NCBI RefSeq assembly: GCF_001945445.1 | Contig: NZ_MSXW01000005.1 | Span: 1-64,000, forward strand | Direction: 5' to 3' | From: Pseudomonas sp. PA27(2017) | GTDB taxonomy: Bacteria > Pseudomonadota > Gammaproteobacteria > Pseudomonadales > Pseudomonadaceae | Length of the DNA: 64,000 bases | Shown: in pieces, positions 45,013-55,344 of the stretch | Layout of the letters: every line of letters starts with the position of its first letter | Numbering within the stretch: the stretch's first letter is position 1 | Notes under the pieces: generated by a model | What the model was told of the DNA's origin: nothing | What the model saw: only the letters and a program-made list of their open reading frames with translations | Database searches by the model: none | Position numbers and translations under genes: made by a program

Positions 45013-47247
45013 TTAGAAGGTGATATTGGCCGAAAGCCAAAGGCGCCGGCCTTCTTCCAGGGTACCCGTGGTGGACTGAGCCGTCTGAATGTACTCGGAT
45101 GCCCAGGCCGTGGTGCCAGTGTTGGTGGTGTACAGCTTGCCTTTGGCGAAGTCCTTGTCGAAGGCGTTGTACAGCGTCGCGTTGAGGGTGAGGTTGTCCG
45201 TGGCACGGTACGAGCCGCCGAGATGGAAGACCTGATAGGCCTTCAGGTCGCCAACCTGATCCTGTACCGCACGGTTGGCGGCGGTTAGGTTTTCGTAGCG
45301 GTCGGTGAAGCGTGCCCGCTCGCCGCGGTATTCACCCTTGAACCACAGCGTCAGGCGCTCATTGGCCAACCAACTGAGGCGGGCATGGGCCATGTGCTCG
45401 GGCGTGTTGGTCAGCGGGGCGCCCTTGTTGTCACCGCTTTTCTGCTCGCTGTCGGTGTAGGTGTAGTTCATGGCCAGCGTCCACGAGGGCACGAACTCCC
45501 AGCGCCCGGCCAGCTCGAGGCCCTTGGTCTGAGCCTTGCCCACGTTGATGCTTTGCGAGAAATCCGCCTGGGTGAAGGCAGAGCCGTAACTGACGCAGCC
45601 CGGTTGATTCGGATCGATGGCGGAGAAGCAGTTGGGGATCGGCGATCCATCGTCGATCTTGTCCTCGAATTTGTTGTGGAACAGCGTGGCATTGGCATCG
45701 AAGCCTGCATGGCTGTCGTAGTAAACGCCGAACTCGGTATTGGTCGTGATTTCCGGTTCGAGATCGGGGCTGCCGATGGTGATACGTGCCCCCTGCGAGG
45801 TGACGCCATTGATGCCGTCATGCAACTGATTCAGCGTCGGCGTCTTGTAACCTCTGCTGACGCCGCCCTTCATCGTCCAGTTGTCGGTGGTGTTCCATAC
45901 CAGATACGCCCTTGGGCTCACATGGCCTCCGAACGCTTCGTGGTCTTCATAGCGGGCGCCGAGGGTGAGTGCCAGGTCATCACGCAGGCGCCATTCGTCC
46001 TCGATGAAAAGCGCCCATGAGGTCTGCTGGAATTTCTCGCTGGCGATACCGTCCTCGACTTCGGCGTCCCAGTATTGGCCGCCGATGGTGGCGGTGTGGG
46101 CGTCCCCGATGGGGCTGACCAGCTTGGTGTCGAATATGAGGTCGGTGGACTTCAGCGTGCGGTCGTTGCCGCCGACGATCCTCGGGTAGCCGGTGTAGGC
46201 GACGCCAAGGCGGCCAGGTACGGTGCGGCCGATAGTTTCGGTGGTGTTGTGGCTCAAGCTGCTGTCCAGGGTGCCGAAGCTGAAGCGCCCGGTATGGATG
46301 AGGGCGACCTGTTCGCGTTCGAAGCGCAGTTCATCCTTGTAGCCGTTGATGGTGGTGGGAGCATCCGTGGTGCATCCCTGAGTGGCACTGCCTCCGCTCT
46401 TGCCGTCGAGGTTGCCGAGCTGGCAGTTGTCGTTGTTGTACACCTGGCGCGCTCTGTCGACATCCACGGAAAAATCATGATCTTCGTTGGGGGTGAGCGT
46501 CAGGCGCGCGCCCAGCGTGGTGTTCCGACCCTCCACGGGCGATGCGCCGCGCTTGCTGACGGTGCTGCCATTGTCGAAGGTCAGGTCGGACTCTTCACGG
46601 TTGTGGAAGCTGCCACGTAATGTCAGGCCGAGCAGGTTCTCGACCAGCGGCCCGCTTGTGTACAGGCTGGTGCTGCTGGCGGCGCCGTAGTCGCTGTTTT
46701 CCTGCAGCGTGTGATCCACGCTCAGGGATGTACCCCATTGATCACTCACTTTGCGGGTGATGATATTGACCACGCCACCCATTGCATCAGAACCGTAAAG
46801 GGTCGACATCGGGCCGCGGATCACTTCGATGCGGTCGATGGCCGACATCGGTGGCATGAAGCTGGTCGAGGTCTCATTGAAACCATTGGGGGTGACGTTG
46901 CCCGCCGTGTTTTGCCGGCGGCCATCGATGAGAATCAAGGTGTAGTCGCTGGGCAGGCCGCGAATGCTGATGTCCAACCCTCCCGTCTTGCCGGTGCCCT
47001 GGCGCACATCCACGCCTTCGACATCTTCGAGGGCTTGGGCCAGGTTGGCATAGCGTTTCTGTTGCAGGTCTTGCTGGCTGATCACGCTGATGCTGGCGGG
47101 GGCTTCGGCCACTTTCTGCTCGAACCCGGAAGCCGAGACCACCACGTTGTCGAGGACCATGGGCTCGTTGGCCTGGGCGGTAGCGCTTAGCGTGCCGGCG
47201 AAGGTGATGGCAGTGGCCAGCAAGGAGCGGCGGGAAGGGCTGTGCAT
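45013..47247 (-). CDS. TonB-dependent outer-membrane receptor (ferric siderophore type)
   Basis: The 744-residue receptor has a signal peptide (SLLATAITFAGTLSATAQA), a TonB box-like stretch VLDNVVVSASG, a plug with APASISVISQQDLQQ, QALEDVEGVDVRQG, LDISIRGLPSDYTLILIDGRR and IEVIRGPMSTLYGSDAMGG, and a barrel ending in NITF with the terminal Phe. The pattern is that of the FepA/PirA-like colicin-I/catecholate group, but the ligand is not certain. The chosen ATG has AGGA eight bases upstream; an ATG nine bases earlier sits on that site. A Fur-type box lies before it, so it should be induced by iron starvation with the piu genes. Confidence 0.88.
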   Translation of the reverse strand: MHSPSRRSLLATAITFAGTLSATAQANEPMVLDNVVVSASGFEQKVAEAPASISVISQQDLQQKRYANLAQALEDVEGVDVRQGTGKTGGLDISIRGLPSDYTLILIDGRRQNTAGNVTPNGFNETSTSFMPPMSAIDRIEVIRGPMSTLYGSDAMGGVVNIITRKVSDQWGTSLSVDHTLQENSDYGAASSTSLYTSGPLVENLLGLTLRGSFHNREESDLTFDNGSTVSKRGASPVEGRNTTLGARLTLTPNEDHDFSVDVDRARQVYNNDNCQLGNLDGKSGGSATQGCTTDAPTTINGYKDELRFEREQVALIHTGRFSFGTLDSSLSHNTTETIGRTVPGRLGVAYTGYPRIVGGNDRTLKSTDLIFDTKLVSPIGDAHTATIGGQYWDAEVEDGIASEKFQQTSWALFIEDEWRLRDDLALTLGARYEDHEAFGGHVSPRAYLVWNTTDNWTMKGGVSRGYKTPTLNQLHDGINGVTSQGARITIGSPDLEPEITTNTEFGVYYDSHAGFDANATLFHNKFEDKIDDGSPIPNCFSAIDPNQPGCVSYGSAFTQADFSQSINVGKAQTKGLELAGRWEFVPSWTLAMNYTYTDSEQKSGDNKGAPLTNTPEHMAHARLSWLANERLTLWFKGEYRGERARFTDRYENLTAANRAVQDQVGDLKAYQVFHLGGSYRATDNLTLNATLYNAFDKDFAKGKLYTTNTGTTAWASEYIQTAQSTTGTLEEGRRLWLSANITF

Positions 47248-47284
47248 CGTATTCATCCTGAGTGGTTATGCGAATTCCGCTCGG

Positions 47285-47303
47285 GATGATAATTATTGTT
47301 AGT
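47285..47303 (-). promoter_or_regulatory. Fur box upstream of the second receptor gene
   Basis: GATGATAATTATTGTTAGT (plus-strand reading) contains the ATGATAATTATTGTTA core typical of Fur sites, 38 bases before the receptor start. Confidence 0.65.
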
Positions 47304-47368
47304 TGAACTTGGTTCTCAGTTGATCGTAACCGCTTGTATCTTCAGCTCCCGCATAGAGAGAACGCGGC

Positions 47369-47404
47369 CCTTGCAGCGTTGTAAGCTTTTGTAAGGGCCG
47401 CGAG
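47369..47404 (-). terminator. stem-loop after dppF
   Basis: GCGGCCCTT and AAGGGCCGC form a stem around 20 bases of loop just past the dppF stop codon. There is no strong T-run, so the terminator reading is tentative. Confidence 0.5.
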
Positions 47405-47412
47405 CGTTCGCC

Positions 47413-48384
47413 TCAGCTGTTGATGGTTTCCGCGTGGTGGCAGGCCACTTCCCGGCCATCGAGCGGGCGCAGTAGCGGCAGCTCGGTCTGGCAGCGCTCG
47501 GTGGCGTATGGGCAGCGCTTGTGGAACGGGCAGCCCGGTGGCGGGTTGAGCGGGTTGGGCAGCTCGCCGACGATCTTGATCTTCGGTTTGCTCGGGTCCG
47601 GATGGATGGTCGGCGTGGCCGACAGCAGCGCCTTGGTGTACGGGTGCAACGGGCGCTCGTAGAGCCGCTCGCTGGGGCCGATCTCGGCGGGGCGGCCGAG
47701 GTACATCACCAGCACGTCGTCGGCGACGTGGCGCACCACCGACAGGTTGTGGGAGATGAACACGTAGCCGGTCTTGAACTCTTCCTGCAGATCCATGAAC
47801 AGGTTGAGCACCTGGGCCTGGATCGACACGTCCAGCGCCGAAGTCGGCTCGTCCGCCACCAGCACCTTGGGGTTGAGCATCATGGCGCGGGCCAGGGCGA
47901 TACGCTGGCGCTGACCGCCGGAGAACATGTGCGGGTAGCGCTGGTAGTGCTCCGGGCGCAGGCCGACCTGGTTCATCATCGCCTGGACCTTTTCGCGGCG
48001 TTCGACGCGCGACAGGCTGGTGTTGATCAACAGCGGTTCGGCCAGCTGGTCACCGATCTTCTGCCGCGGGTTGAGCGAGGCGTAGGGGTTCTGAAACACC
48101 ATCTGCACGTCGCGGCGCAGTTGCTTGCGGGTCTGGGCGCTGGCGCCGTTGACTTCCTGCCCGGCGATCTGCAGCGAGCCCGAGGTGGGCTCCTCGATCA
48201 GGGTCAGGGCGCGGGCCAGGGTAGATTTGCCGCAGCCGGATTCGCCGACCACGGCCAGGGTCTTGCCGGCCTGCAATTCGAAGGACACACCATTGAGCGC
48301 CTGCACCGTGGCGGCAGGCTTGAACAGGCCCTGGGACACGGAATAGTGACGCGTCAGTTGGCGTGCGTTCAGGACAGTCGTCAT
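47413..48384 (-). CDS. dppF: dipeptide ABC transporter ATP-binding protein DppF
   Basis: The 323-residue ATPase powers dipeptide import. It has Walker A GESGCGKSTLAR, signature SGGQRQRIALARA, Walker B LVADEPTSALD and the oligopeptide-transporter C-terminal domain with NPPPGCPFHKRCPYATERC, whose Cys residues form an iron-sulfur cluster in some family members. The ATG was chosen where it overlaps the dppD stop codon by one base; the longer frame runs into dppD. It is the last gene of the minus-strand dppBCDF order. Confidence 0.94.
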   Translation of the reverse strand: MTTVLNARQLTRHYSVSQGLFKPAATVQALNGVSFELQAGKTLAVVGESGCGKSTLARALTLIEEPTSGSLQIAGQEVNGASAQTRKQLRRDVQMVFQNPYASLNPRQKIGDQLAEPLLINTSLSRVERREKVQAMMNQVGLRPEHYQRYPHMFSGGQRQRIALARAMMLNPKVLVADEPTSALDVSIQAQVLNLFMDLQEEFKTGYVFISHNLSVVRHVADDVLVMYLGRPAEIGPSERLYERPLHPYTKALLSATPTIHPDPSKPKIKIVGELPNPLNPPPGCPFHKRCPYATERCQTELPLLRPLDGREVACHHAETINS

Positions 48385-49358
48385 CACGCCACCTCGGCAT
48401 TCAGATTGAGCGGGAAATAGCAGCGCACCGCGCCGCGCTCGTGGGGTTCCAGGGCTGGGCGCTGTTCGCGGCACTTGGGCTGCACGTAGGGGCAGCGCGG
48501 CGACAGCAGGCAGCCTTTGGGTCGGTCGTAGCGGCCGGGAACGATGCCGGGCAGGGTCGACAGGCGCGTGGCGCCCAGGCTGTGCTCGGGAATCGCCTTG
48601 ATCAGCGCTTCGGTGTAGGGGTGGGTCGGCGCGTCGAACAGCGCCGGCACCTGGCCCAGCTCCACCGCTTGCCCTGCGTACATCACGCAGACCCGATTGG
48701 CGGTTTCGGCGACCACGGCCAGGTCATGGGTGATCAGCACCAGGCCCATGTTCTGCTCGCGTTGCAGGTCGAGCAGCAGTTCCATGATCTGCGCCTGGAT
48801 GGTCACGTCCAGGGCGGTGGTCGGCTCGTCGGCGATCAGCAGCTTGGGTTCTGCCGCGATCGCCATGGCGATCGCCACGCGCTGGCTCATGCCACCGGAC
48901 AGCTGGTGCGGGAAGGCGTCGAGGCGGCTGGCCGCACCGGGAATCTCCACGCGTTCGAGCAGTTGCAGGGCACGCTGGCGCGCAGCCTTGCCCTTGAGGC
49001 CGAGGTGCTGGCGCAGCACTTCCTCGATCTGGAAACCGACGGTGAAACTGGGGTTCAGGGCGGTCATCGGATCCTGGAAGATCATCGACAGATCCTTGCC
49101 GACGATGTGCCGACGCTGGCGACCCTTGAGGGTCAGCATGTCGGTGCCGTCGAACGTCAGGCGGTCGGCCTGCACGATGCCGGGGGCATCGATCAGGCCC
49201 ATCAGCGCCATCATCGTCACCGACTTGCCGGAGCCGGACTCGCCGACGATGGCCAGCACTTCGCCCTTGTCGACTTTCAGGTCGAGGCCATCGACCACCG
49301 GCACGGCGTTGGCGTCGCCGAAGCGCACGCTCAGGTTGTCTATTTCCAGCAGGCTCAT
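48384..49358 (-). CDS. dppD: dipeptide ABC transporter ATP-binding protein DppD
   Basis: The 324-residue ATPase pairs with DppF on the DppBC membrane channel. Motifs: Walker [14 protein letters not shown]-loop [15 protein letters not shown], signature [14 protein letters not shown], Walker [13 protein letters not shown] and the C-terminal [14 protein letters not shown]. The first residues [15 protein letters not shown] are typical. It overlaps dppF by one base and starts 57 bases after the end of dppC. Confidence 0.94.
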   Translation of the reverse strand: MSLLEIDNLSVRFGDANAVPVVDGLDLKVDKGEVLAIVGESGSGKSVTMMALMGLIDAPGIVQADRLTFDGTDMLTLKGRQRRHIVGKDLSMIFQDPMTALNPSFTVGFQIEEVLRQHLGLKGKAARQRALQLLERVEIPGAASRLDAFPHQLSGGMSQRVAIAMAIAAEPKLLIADEPTTALDVTIQAQIMELLLDLQREQNMGLVLITHDLAVVAETANRVCVMYAGQAVELGQVPALFDAPTHPYTEALIKAIPEHSLGATRLSTLPGIVPGRYDRPKGCLLSPRCPYVQPKCREQRPALEPHERGAVRCYFPLNLNAEVA

Positions 49359-49415
49359 CGGGCGGCCTCCATCGAATGGCAGGCCGTAATGCGAGAGATG
49401 TTCATGGCGGCCTCC

Positions 49416-50324
49416 TCAGATCGCGTTCTTGAGTTTCGGGTCCAGCGCATCGCGCAGGCCGTCGCCCATCAGGTTGATCGCCAGCACGCTGAGCAGGATG
49501 GCGAGGCCGGGCAGGGTCACCACCCACCAGGCGCGTTCGATGTAGTCGCGCGCCGAGGCGAGCATGGTGCCCCACTCCGGCGTTGGCGGTTGTACGCCGA
49601 GGCCGAGGAAACCCAGGGCGGCGGCATCGAGAATCGCCGAGGAGAAGCTCAGGGTCGCCTGCACGATCAGCGGCGCCATGCAGTTGGGCAGCACGGTGAT
49701 GAACATCAGCCGCGGCAGGCTGGCGCCGGCCAGGCGGGCGGCGGTGACGTAGTCGCGGTTCAGCTCGCCCATCACCGCGGCGCGGGTCAGGCGCACGTAG
49801 GAAGGCAGCGAGACGATGGCGATGGCGATCACGGTGTTGATCAGGCCTGGGCCGAGGATGGCGACGATGGCCACGGCCAGCAGCAGCGAGGGCAAGGCCA
49901 GCATGATGTCCATCAGGCGCATGATCGAGGGGCCCATCAGGCGCGGGAAGAAGCCAGCGACCAGCCCCAGCAGCAGGCCGGGAATCAGCGAGATGACCAC
50001 CGAGGCCAGGCCGATCAGCAGCGACAGGCGCGCGCCGTGGATCAGTCGCGAGAGCAGGTCGCGGCCCACTTCGTCGGTGCCGAGAATGAAGCGCCACTGG
50101 CCGCCGTCCAGCCACACCGGCGGGGTCAGCAGGGCGTCGCGGAACTGCTCGCTGGGCGAGTAGGGCGCGATCCACGGCGCGAACAGTGCGCAGAACACCA
50201 TCAGCAGCATGAAGCCGAGGCCGGCAACGGCGCCCTTGTTGTGACTGAACGCGCGCCAGAATTCCTTCAGCGGCGAGGGGTAGACCAGGCTCTGGTCGAG
50301 CGGCGTGGTAGTGGTCGAGGTCAT
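49416..50324 (-). CDS. dppC: dipeptide ABC transporter permease DppC
   Basis: The 302-residue inner-membrane permease has an N-terminal OppC-like helix (NKGAVAGLGFMLLMVFCALFAPW), six core helices and the EAA-type loop AARLAGASLPRLMF that docks the ATPases. The start has AGGT eight bases upstream. It is separated from dppB by 360 bases of repeats, which is unusual for this operon. Confidence 0.94.
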   Translation of the reverse strand: MTSTTTTPLDQSLVYPSPLKEFWRAFSHNKGAVAGLGFMLLMVFCALFAPWIAPYSPSEQFRDALLTPPVWLDGGQWRFILGTDEVGRDLLSRLIHGARLSLLIGLASVVISLIPGLLLGLVAGFFPRLMGPSIMRLMDIMLALPSLLLAVAIVAILGPGLINTVIAIAIVSLPSYVRLTRAAVMGELNRDYVTAARLAGASLPRLMFITVLPNCMAPLIVQATLSFSSAILDAAALGFLGLGVQPPTPEWGTMLASARDYIERAWWVVTLPGLAILLSVLAINLMGDGLRDALDPKLKNAI

Positions 50325-50353
50325 GCTCGCACCTCATGGATAGCTGATTTTGG

Positions 50354-50427
50354 CGTAGCCCGGGTCGAGCGAATCGACACCCGGGAAAGAGCGATCTGGG
50401 TATCGCGCTGTTCAACCCAGGCTACGG
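50354..50427. repeat. intergenic repeat of the 2767-2946 family
   Basis: CGTAGCCCGGGTCGAGCG at the left and CTGGGTATCGCGCTGTTCAA with CCCAGGCTACGG at the right match the repeats after the LysR gene. The ends can pair. Confidence 0.65.
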
Positions 50428-50437
50428 AAGTAGTTTG

Positions 50438-50511
50438 TGGGGTGGACGACGCTTTATCCGTCCACCGCGGCGCGGTCATGGTGGATGAGAAAAGCGTCAT
50501 CCACCCTACGG
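50438..50511. repeat. GTGGATGA-type hairpin repeat
   Basis: GGGGTGGACGACGCTTTATCC is followed by GTCCACC, then GGTGGATGAGAAAAGCGTCATCC and ACCCTACGG. The word CGTCATCCACCCTACG is shared, in reverse orientation, with 57393-57485. Confidence 0.7.
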
Positions 50512-50544
50512 TTGTGTTGGTATCAGTTGCCATTCATGACTCCG

Positions 50545-50684
50545 GAGAATCGGTTCATGGCCTCGCGAGCTAGCGCGAGGCAAGGAAAAATTCGTCGAGA
50601 GAGCGGAGTTGGCTGTAGCCAATGAGCATCTCGAGAGGGATTTTGACGCGGCATCGCCGACGCGCAGCAGGTCATGGCCGGTTC

Positions 50685-50686
<2 letters not shown>
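50545..50686. repeat. structured hairpin repeat, copy 3 (reverse orientation)
   Basis: GAGAATCGGTTCATGGCCT at the left pairs with AGGTCATGGCCGGTTCTC at the right. The central hairpin reads TTGGCT-GT-AGCCAA here instead of TTTAC/GTAAA in the other copies, and CTCTCGA.. arms replace theirs, but AGCGGAGTT and ATGAGCAT are shared. The right arm runs into the dppB stop codon. Confidence 0.65.
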
Positions 50687-51695
<1,009 letters not shown>

Positions 51696-51764
51696 CGTGG
51701 TAGGTACCTCATTGGCCGGTCAGGCAGCCCGCCGGCGTCTGTAGCGCCGGCGGTGTGTTTTTAT

Positions 51765-53360
51765 TCACTTCACTCGGGTGGTGGCGAAGTTGTTGGTGGT
51801 CAGCGGGCTGATCCGATAGCCCTCGACGTCCTTGCGCATGGCGGTGAACAGCTTCGGGTGGGCCACGTTGATCCAGGGTTGATCCTCGGCGTAGAGTGCC
51901 AGGGCCTGGCGATACAGGGCGGCACGCTCATCGTTGTCGGTCACGCCGCGGGCCCTGGTGATCAGTTCCTGAAACTTAGGGTTGCACCAGCGTGCATAGT
52001 TCTCGCCGTTTTTTGCCGCATCGCAGCTGAGCAGCGGGCCCAGGAAATTGTCCGGGTCGCCGTTGTCGCCAGCCCAGCCGGCGGATACCAGATCGCCTTC
52101 GCCATTCTTGGCGCGGCGAAGCATTTCGCCCCATTCCATCACCCGAATGTCGACCTTCAGGCCGATCTCGGCAAGATCCGCTTGCAGCATTTCTGCCGAC
52201 AGGCGCGGATTGGGGTTGGTCTGGCCGCCGCCGCTGCGGGTGAACAGGGTGAGCACGGTGCCTTTCGGCACGCCGGCTTCCTCGAGCAGGGCGCGGGCCT
52301 TGTCGAGGTCGCGGGGCGGGTTGCGGTTGTCGTCGTTATAGCCGATCAGGGTTGGCGGGTACGGGTTGACCGCCACCAGCGCGTTGCCCTTGCCGAACAG
52401 CTGCTCGACGTGGCGCTGGCGGTCGAAGGCGAGGTTGATCGCCTGGCGCACGCGCACGTCGCTCAGGTACTGGTGCTCGGTGTTCATGGCGATGTAGCCG
52501 GTAACGATGGCCTCGATCTCGTCGACCTTGAGCCTGGCATCGGCCTTGATCGCCGGCACGTCGTCGGGCTTGGGATACAGCGCCACCTGGCATTCGTTGG
52601 CGCGCAGCTTCTGCAGGCGCGTGTTGTTGTCGGTGGTGATGGCGAAGATCAGCGGGTCGGCCGGTGGCTTGCCGCGGAAGTAATCGGGGTTGGCCCGGAA
52701 ACGGACCTGGGCGTCCTTGTTGTAACGCTGAAACACGAAGGGGCCGGTGCCGATCGGTTTGCTGTTGAGGTCGGCGGTGTTGCCGGCTGCGAGCAGCTGA
52801 TCGGCGTATTCGGCTGAGTAGATCGACGTGAAGGCCATCGCCATGTCACGCAGGAACGGCGCCTCCGGGCGAGTCAGGGTGATTACCACGGTGTGGTCGT
52901 CGGTCTTGGTCACCGACTTGAGCAGTTGCCGGAAGGCCATGCTCTCGAAATAGGGATAGCCGACGCTGGCCTTGGCGTGCCAGGGATGCTTGGGGTCGAG
53001 TTGGCGCTTCAGGCTCCACAGCACGTCGTCGGCGTTGAGGTCGCGGCTCGGCGTGAAGTAATCGGTGGTGTGGAATTTCACGCCCTTGCGCAGGTGAAAG
53101 GTGTAGGTCAGGCCATCGTCACTGACCGCCCAGCGCTCGGCCAGGGCCGGCTGGATGTCCGTGGTGCCGGGCTTGAAGTCGACCAGGCGGTTGAATACCG
53201 TCTCGGCCGAGGCATCGGCCGTCACCGCGGTGGTGTACTGAACGATGTCGAAGCCCTCGGGGCTCGCTTCGGTACACACCACCAGTGGCTTGGCTGCGAG
53301 GTTGCCGGCGGCGCCGAGAACCAGGGCGGCCAGCGCTGCACGTAGCGGTAGTGTCTTCAT
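51765..53360 (-). CDS. dipeptide/oligopeptide binding protein, DppA-type (DppA4-like)
   Basis: The 531-residue periplasmic protein has a signal peptide ending near NLAA-KP and the SBP_bac_5 fold: LVVCTEASPEGFDIVQYTT, AERWAVSDDGLTYTFHLRKGVKFHTTDYF, NSKPIGTGPFVF and WAGDNGDPDNFLGPLLSC. It binds dipeptides and hands them to DppBC. It is the more diverged of the three binding proteins in this locus and lies directly before dppB, the place of dppA4 in P. aeruginosa as I recall (the porin gene next to it there is missing). Confidence 0.9.
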   Translation of the reverse strand: MKTLPLRAALAALVLGAAGNLAAKPLVVCTEASPEGFDIVQYTTAVTADASAETVFNRLVDFKPGTTDIQPALAERWAVSDDGLTYTFHLRKGVKFHTTDYFTPSRDLNADDVLWSLKRQLDPKHPWHAKASVGYPYFESMAFRQLLKSVTKTDDHTVVITLTRPEAPFLRDMAMAFTSIYSAEYADQLLAAGNTADLNSKPIGTGPFVFQRYNKDAQVRFRANPDYFRGKPPADPLIFAITTDNNTRLQKLRANECQVALYPKPDDVPAIKADARLKVDEIEAIVTGYIAMNTEHQYLSDVRVRQAINLAFDRQRHVEQLFGKGNALVAVNPYPPTLIGYNDDNRNPPRDLDKARALLEEAGVPKGTVLTLFTRSGGGQTNPNPRLSAEMLQADLAEIGLKVDIRVMEWGEMLRRAKNGEGDLVSAGWAGDNGDPDNFLGPLLSCDAAKNGENYARWCNPKFQELITRARGVTDNDERAALYRQALALYAEDQPWINVAHPKLFTAMRKDVEGYRISPLTTNNFATTRVK

Positions 53361-53535
53361 CGGATATCCCTCGCGAATGAGGTCAGCATAGACGTACGGC
53401 CTGCAAGGGGCAGGCCGTGAGCCGTGGTCAGAAGGATGCGTGCATCATCGGTCGTGCGGCGTGCTCAGCCAGTGGATAAGCCCGAGACCTGAGCGCTCGA
53501 TGCGCCCCGACACTCGGGCCTGTCGGCTGGCAGGT

Positions 53536-53570
53536 CGCCTCGCGGTTGCCCACGAGGCGGCCCTTACGCC
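53536..53570 (-). terminator. stem-loop after the second binding-protein gene
   Basis: CGCCTCG and CGAGGCG pair around TGGGCAACCG-type loop sequence, just past the stop codon. The run of T is short. Confidence 0.55.
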
Positions 53571-53572
53571 AA

Positions 53573-55168
53573 TCAGTCGTTGCTGACACCGATGAAGCTG
53601 TTGCGCCCGAACGGGCTGATCTGGAAGCCCTTCACGCTGGTGCGCATCGGCTGGTACACGGTGGAGTGGGCGATCGGGGTGATCGGCACTTCACGCTTGA
53701 GCACTACCTGAGCCTGCTTGTACAGCTCGCTGCGCTCGTTCTGATCGGTCACGCGCTTGGCGGCCACCACCAGCTTGTCGTACTCGGCATCGCACCACTT
53801 GGAGAAGTTGTTGCCGTCCACCGAAGCGCAGCCGTACAGGGTGCCGAGCCAGTTATCGGGGTCACCGTTGTCGCCGGTCCAGCCGATCAGCATGGCGTCG
53901 TGCTCGCCGGCGTGGGCGCGCTTGATGTACTCGCCCCACTCGTAGCTGACGATGCGTGCCTTGACGCCGACCTTGGCCCAGTCGGCCTGCAGCATCTCGG
54001 CCATCAGACGAGCGTTGGGGTTGTAGGGGCGCTGCACGGGCATGGCCCACAGGGTGATTTCGGTGCCTTCCTTCACGCCAGCGGCCTTGAGCAGTTCCTT
54101 GGCTTTTTCCGGGTTGTAGGGGGCGTCCTTGATCGACTCGTCGTAAGACCACTGGGTCGGCGGCATACCGTTGACGGCCAGTTGGCCAGCGCCTTGGTAG
54201 ACGGCGTCGATGATCGCCTGCTTGTTGACCGCCATGTCCAGCGCCTGACGCACTTCGAGCTTGTCGAACGGCGCGCGGGTCACGTTGTAGGCGATGTAGC
54301 CCAGGTTGTAGCCCGGGGCGGTCGGCACGTTGAGGTTCTTGTCCGCCTGCAGGCTCTTGAGGTCGGCCGGACGCGGATTGAGGGTGATCTGGCACTCGCC
54401 GGCACGCAGCTTCTGGGCGCGGACCGAAGCGTCGGTATTGATCGAGAAGATCAGGTTGTCGATCTTCACCTGATCAGGCGCCCAGTATTCCTTGTTGCCC
54501 TTGTAGCGAATCGCCGCGTCCTTCTGGTAGCGGCTGAACACGAACGGGCCGGTGCCGATGGGCTGCTGGTTGATCTGCGCGGCCTTGCCGGCCTTGAGCA
54601 GCTGGTCGGCATACTCGGCGGAATGGACGGCGGCGAAGTTCATCGCCAGGTTCTGCACGAACGCGGCGTCCACTTCCTTGAGGGTGAAGACCACGGTGTG
54701 GTCACCGGTCTTCTCGATCTTGGCGATGTTCTTGTCCAGGCCCATATCGGTGAAGTACGGGAACTCGCTGGGGTAAGCCTTGCGGAACGGGTGATTGCGA
54801 TCGAGCATGCGCTGGAAGGTGAACAGCACGTCGTCGGCGTTGAATTCGCGGCTCGGCTTGAAGTAGTCGGTGGTGTGGAACTTGACCCCTTCACGCAGGT
54901 GAAAGGTGTAGGTGAGGCCGTCTTCACTGATGTCCCAGGACGTCGCCAGGCCCGGCTGGGCCTTGGTGCCGCCACGCTCGAATTCGGCCAGGCGGTTGAA
55001 GATGGTTTCCGAGGCCGCATCGAAGTCGGTGCCGGTGGTGTACTGGCCCGGATCGAAACCGCCCGGGCTGCCTTCGGAGCAATACACCAGATTGCTGGCC
55101 TGGGCGAGCGAAACACTGGAGAGCAGACCTGCAGTGAGCAGAGCCTTGCACAGGAGAGACATGCGCAT
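53573..55168 (-). CDS. dipeptide-binding protein, DppA3-like
   Basis: The 531-residue SBP_bac_5 protein has a signal peptide (LLCKALLTAGLLSSVSLAQA) and motifs LVYCSEGSPGGFDPGQYTTGTDF, FHTTDYFKPSREFNADDVLFTF, GTGPFVFSRYQKDA and GWTGDNGDPDNWLGTLYGC. It resembles the product of the gene ending at 57594 very closely over most of its length. AGAGG stands before the chosen ATG. Two TTAAG-type palindromes lie in its leader next to psdR, so PsdR repression is likely. In P. aeruginosa the gene next to psdR is dppA3. Confidence 0.9.
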   Translation of the reverse strand: MRMSLLCKALLTAGLLSSVSLAQASNLVYCSEGSPGGFDPGQYTTGTDFDAASETIFNRLAEFERGGTKAQPGLATSWDISEDGLTYTFHLREGVKFHTTDYFKPSREFNADDVLFTFQRMLDRNHPFRKAYPSEFPYFTDMGLDKNIAKIEKTGDHTVVFTLKEVDAAFVQNLAMNFAAVHSAEYADQLLKAGKAAQINQQPIGTGPFVFSRYQKDAAIRYKGNKEYWAPDQVKIDNLIFSINTDASVRAQKLRAGECQITLNPRPADLKSLQADKNLNVPTAPGYNLGYIAYNVTRAPFDKLEVRQALDMAVNKQAIIDAVYQGAGQLAVNGMPPTQWSYDESIKDAPYNPEKAKELLKAAGVKEGTEITLWAMPVQRPYNPNARLMAEMLQADWAKVGVKARIVSYEWGEYIKRAHAGEHDAMLIGWTGDNGDPDNWLGTLYGCASVDGNNFSKWCDAEYDKLVVAAKRVTDQNERSELYKQAQVVLKREVPITPIAHSTVYQPMRTSVKGFQISPFGRNSFIGVSND

Positions 55169-55260
55169 GCGAACCTCTTTTTTCTTTTTGTTCGCGCTTG
55201 GGTTCAGCGCGAGCTCGGAATGCGGTGAAAGCGGATAGCTCACTCACCGGGTCGGGCTCG

Positions 55261-55313
55261 AAATTAAGTCATGCTGAAATTTCGGTCAACAAAAATTAAG
55301 CGGCACTAACATT
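55261..55313 (-). promoter_or_regulatory. two candidate PsdR operator sites before the DppA3-like gene
   Basis: AAATTAAGT-CATG-CTGAAATTT (55261-55282) and AAAATTAAGCGGCACTAACAT (55292-55312) resemble the stronger palindromes between psdR and mdpA. They are 93-145 bases before the binding-protein start, in the region where its promoter should be. Confidence 0.5.
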
Positions 55314-55344
55314 GCGCATATTTGCCCTGAATTGGAGCAAAAAA

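Larger units (their letters stand above)
50325..50684. other. repeat-filled gap splitting dppB from dppC
   Basis: The 360 bases contain no gene. They hold three different repeat types in a row: the GTAGCCCGGG...CAACCCAGGCTAC type at 50354-50427, the GTGGATGA type at 50438-50511, and most of the structured hairpin repeat at 50545-50686. Confidence 0.75.
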
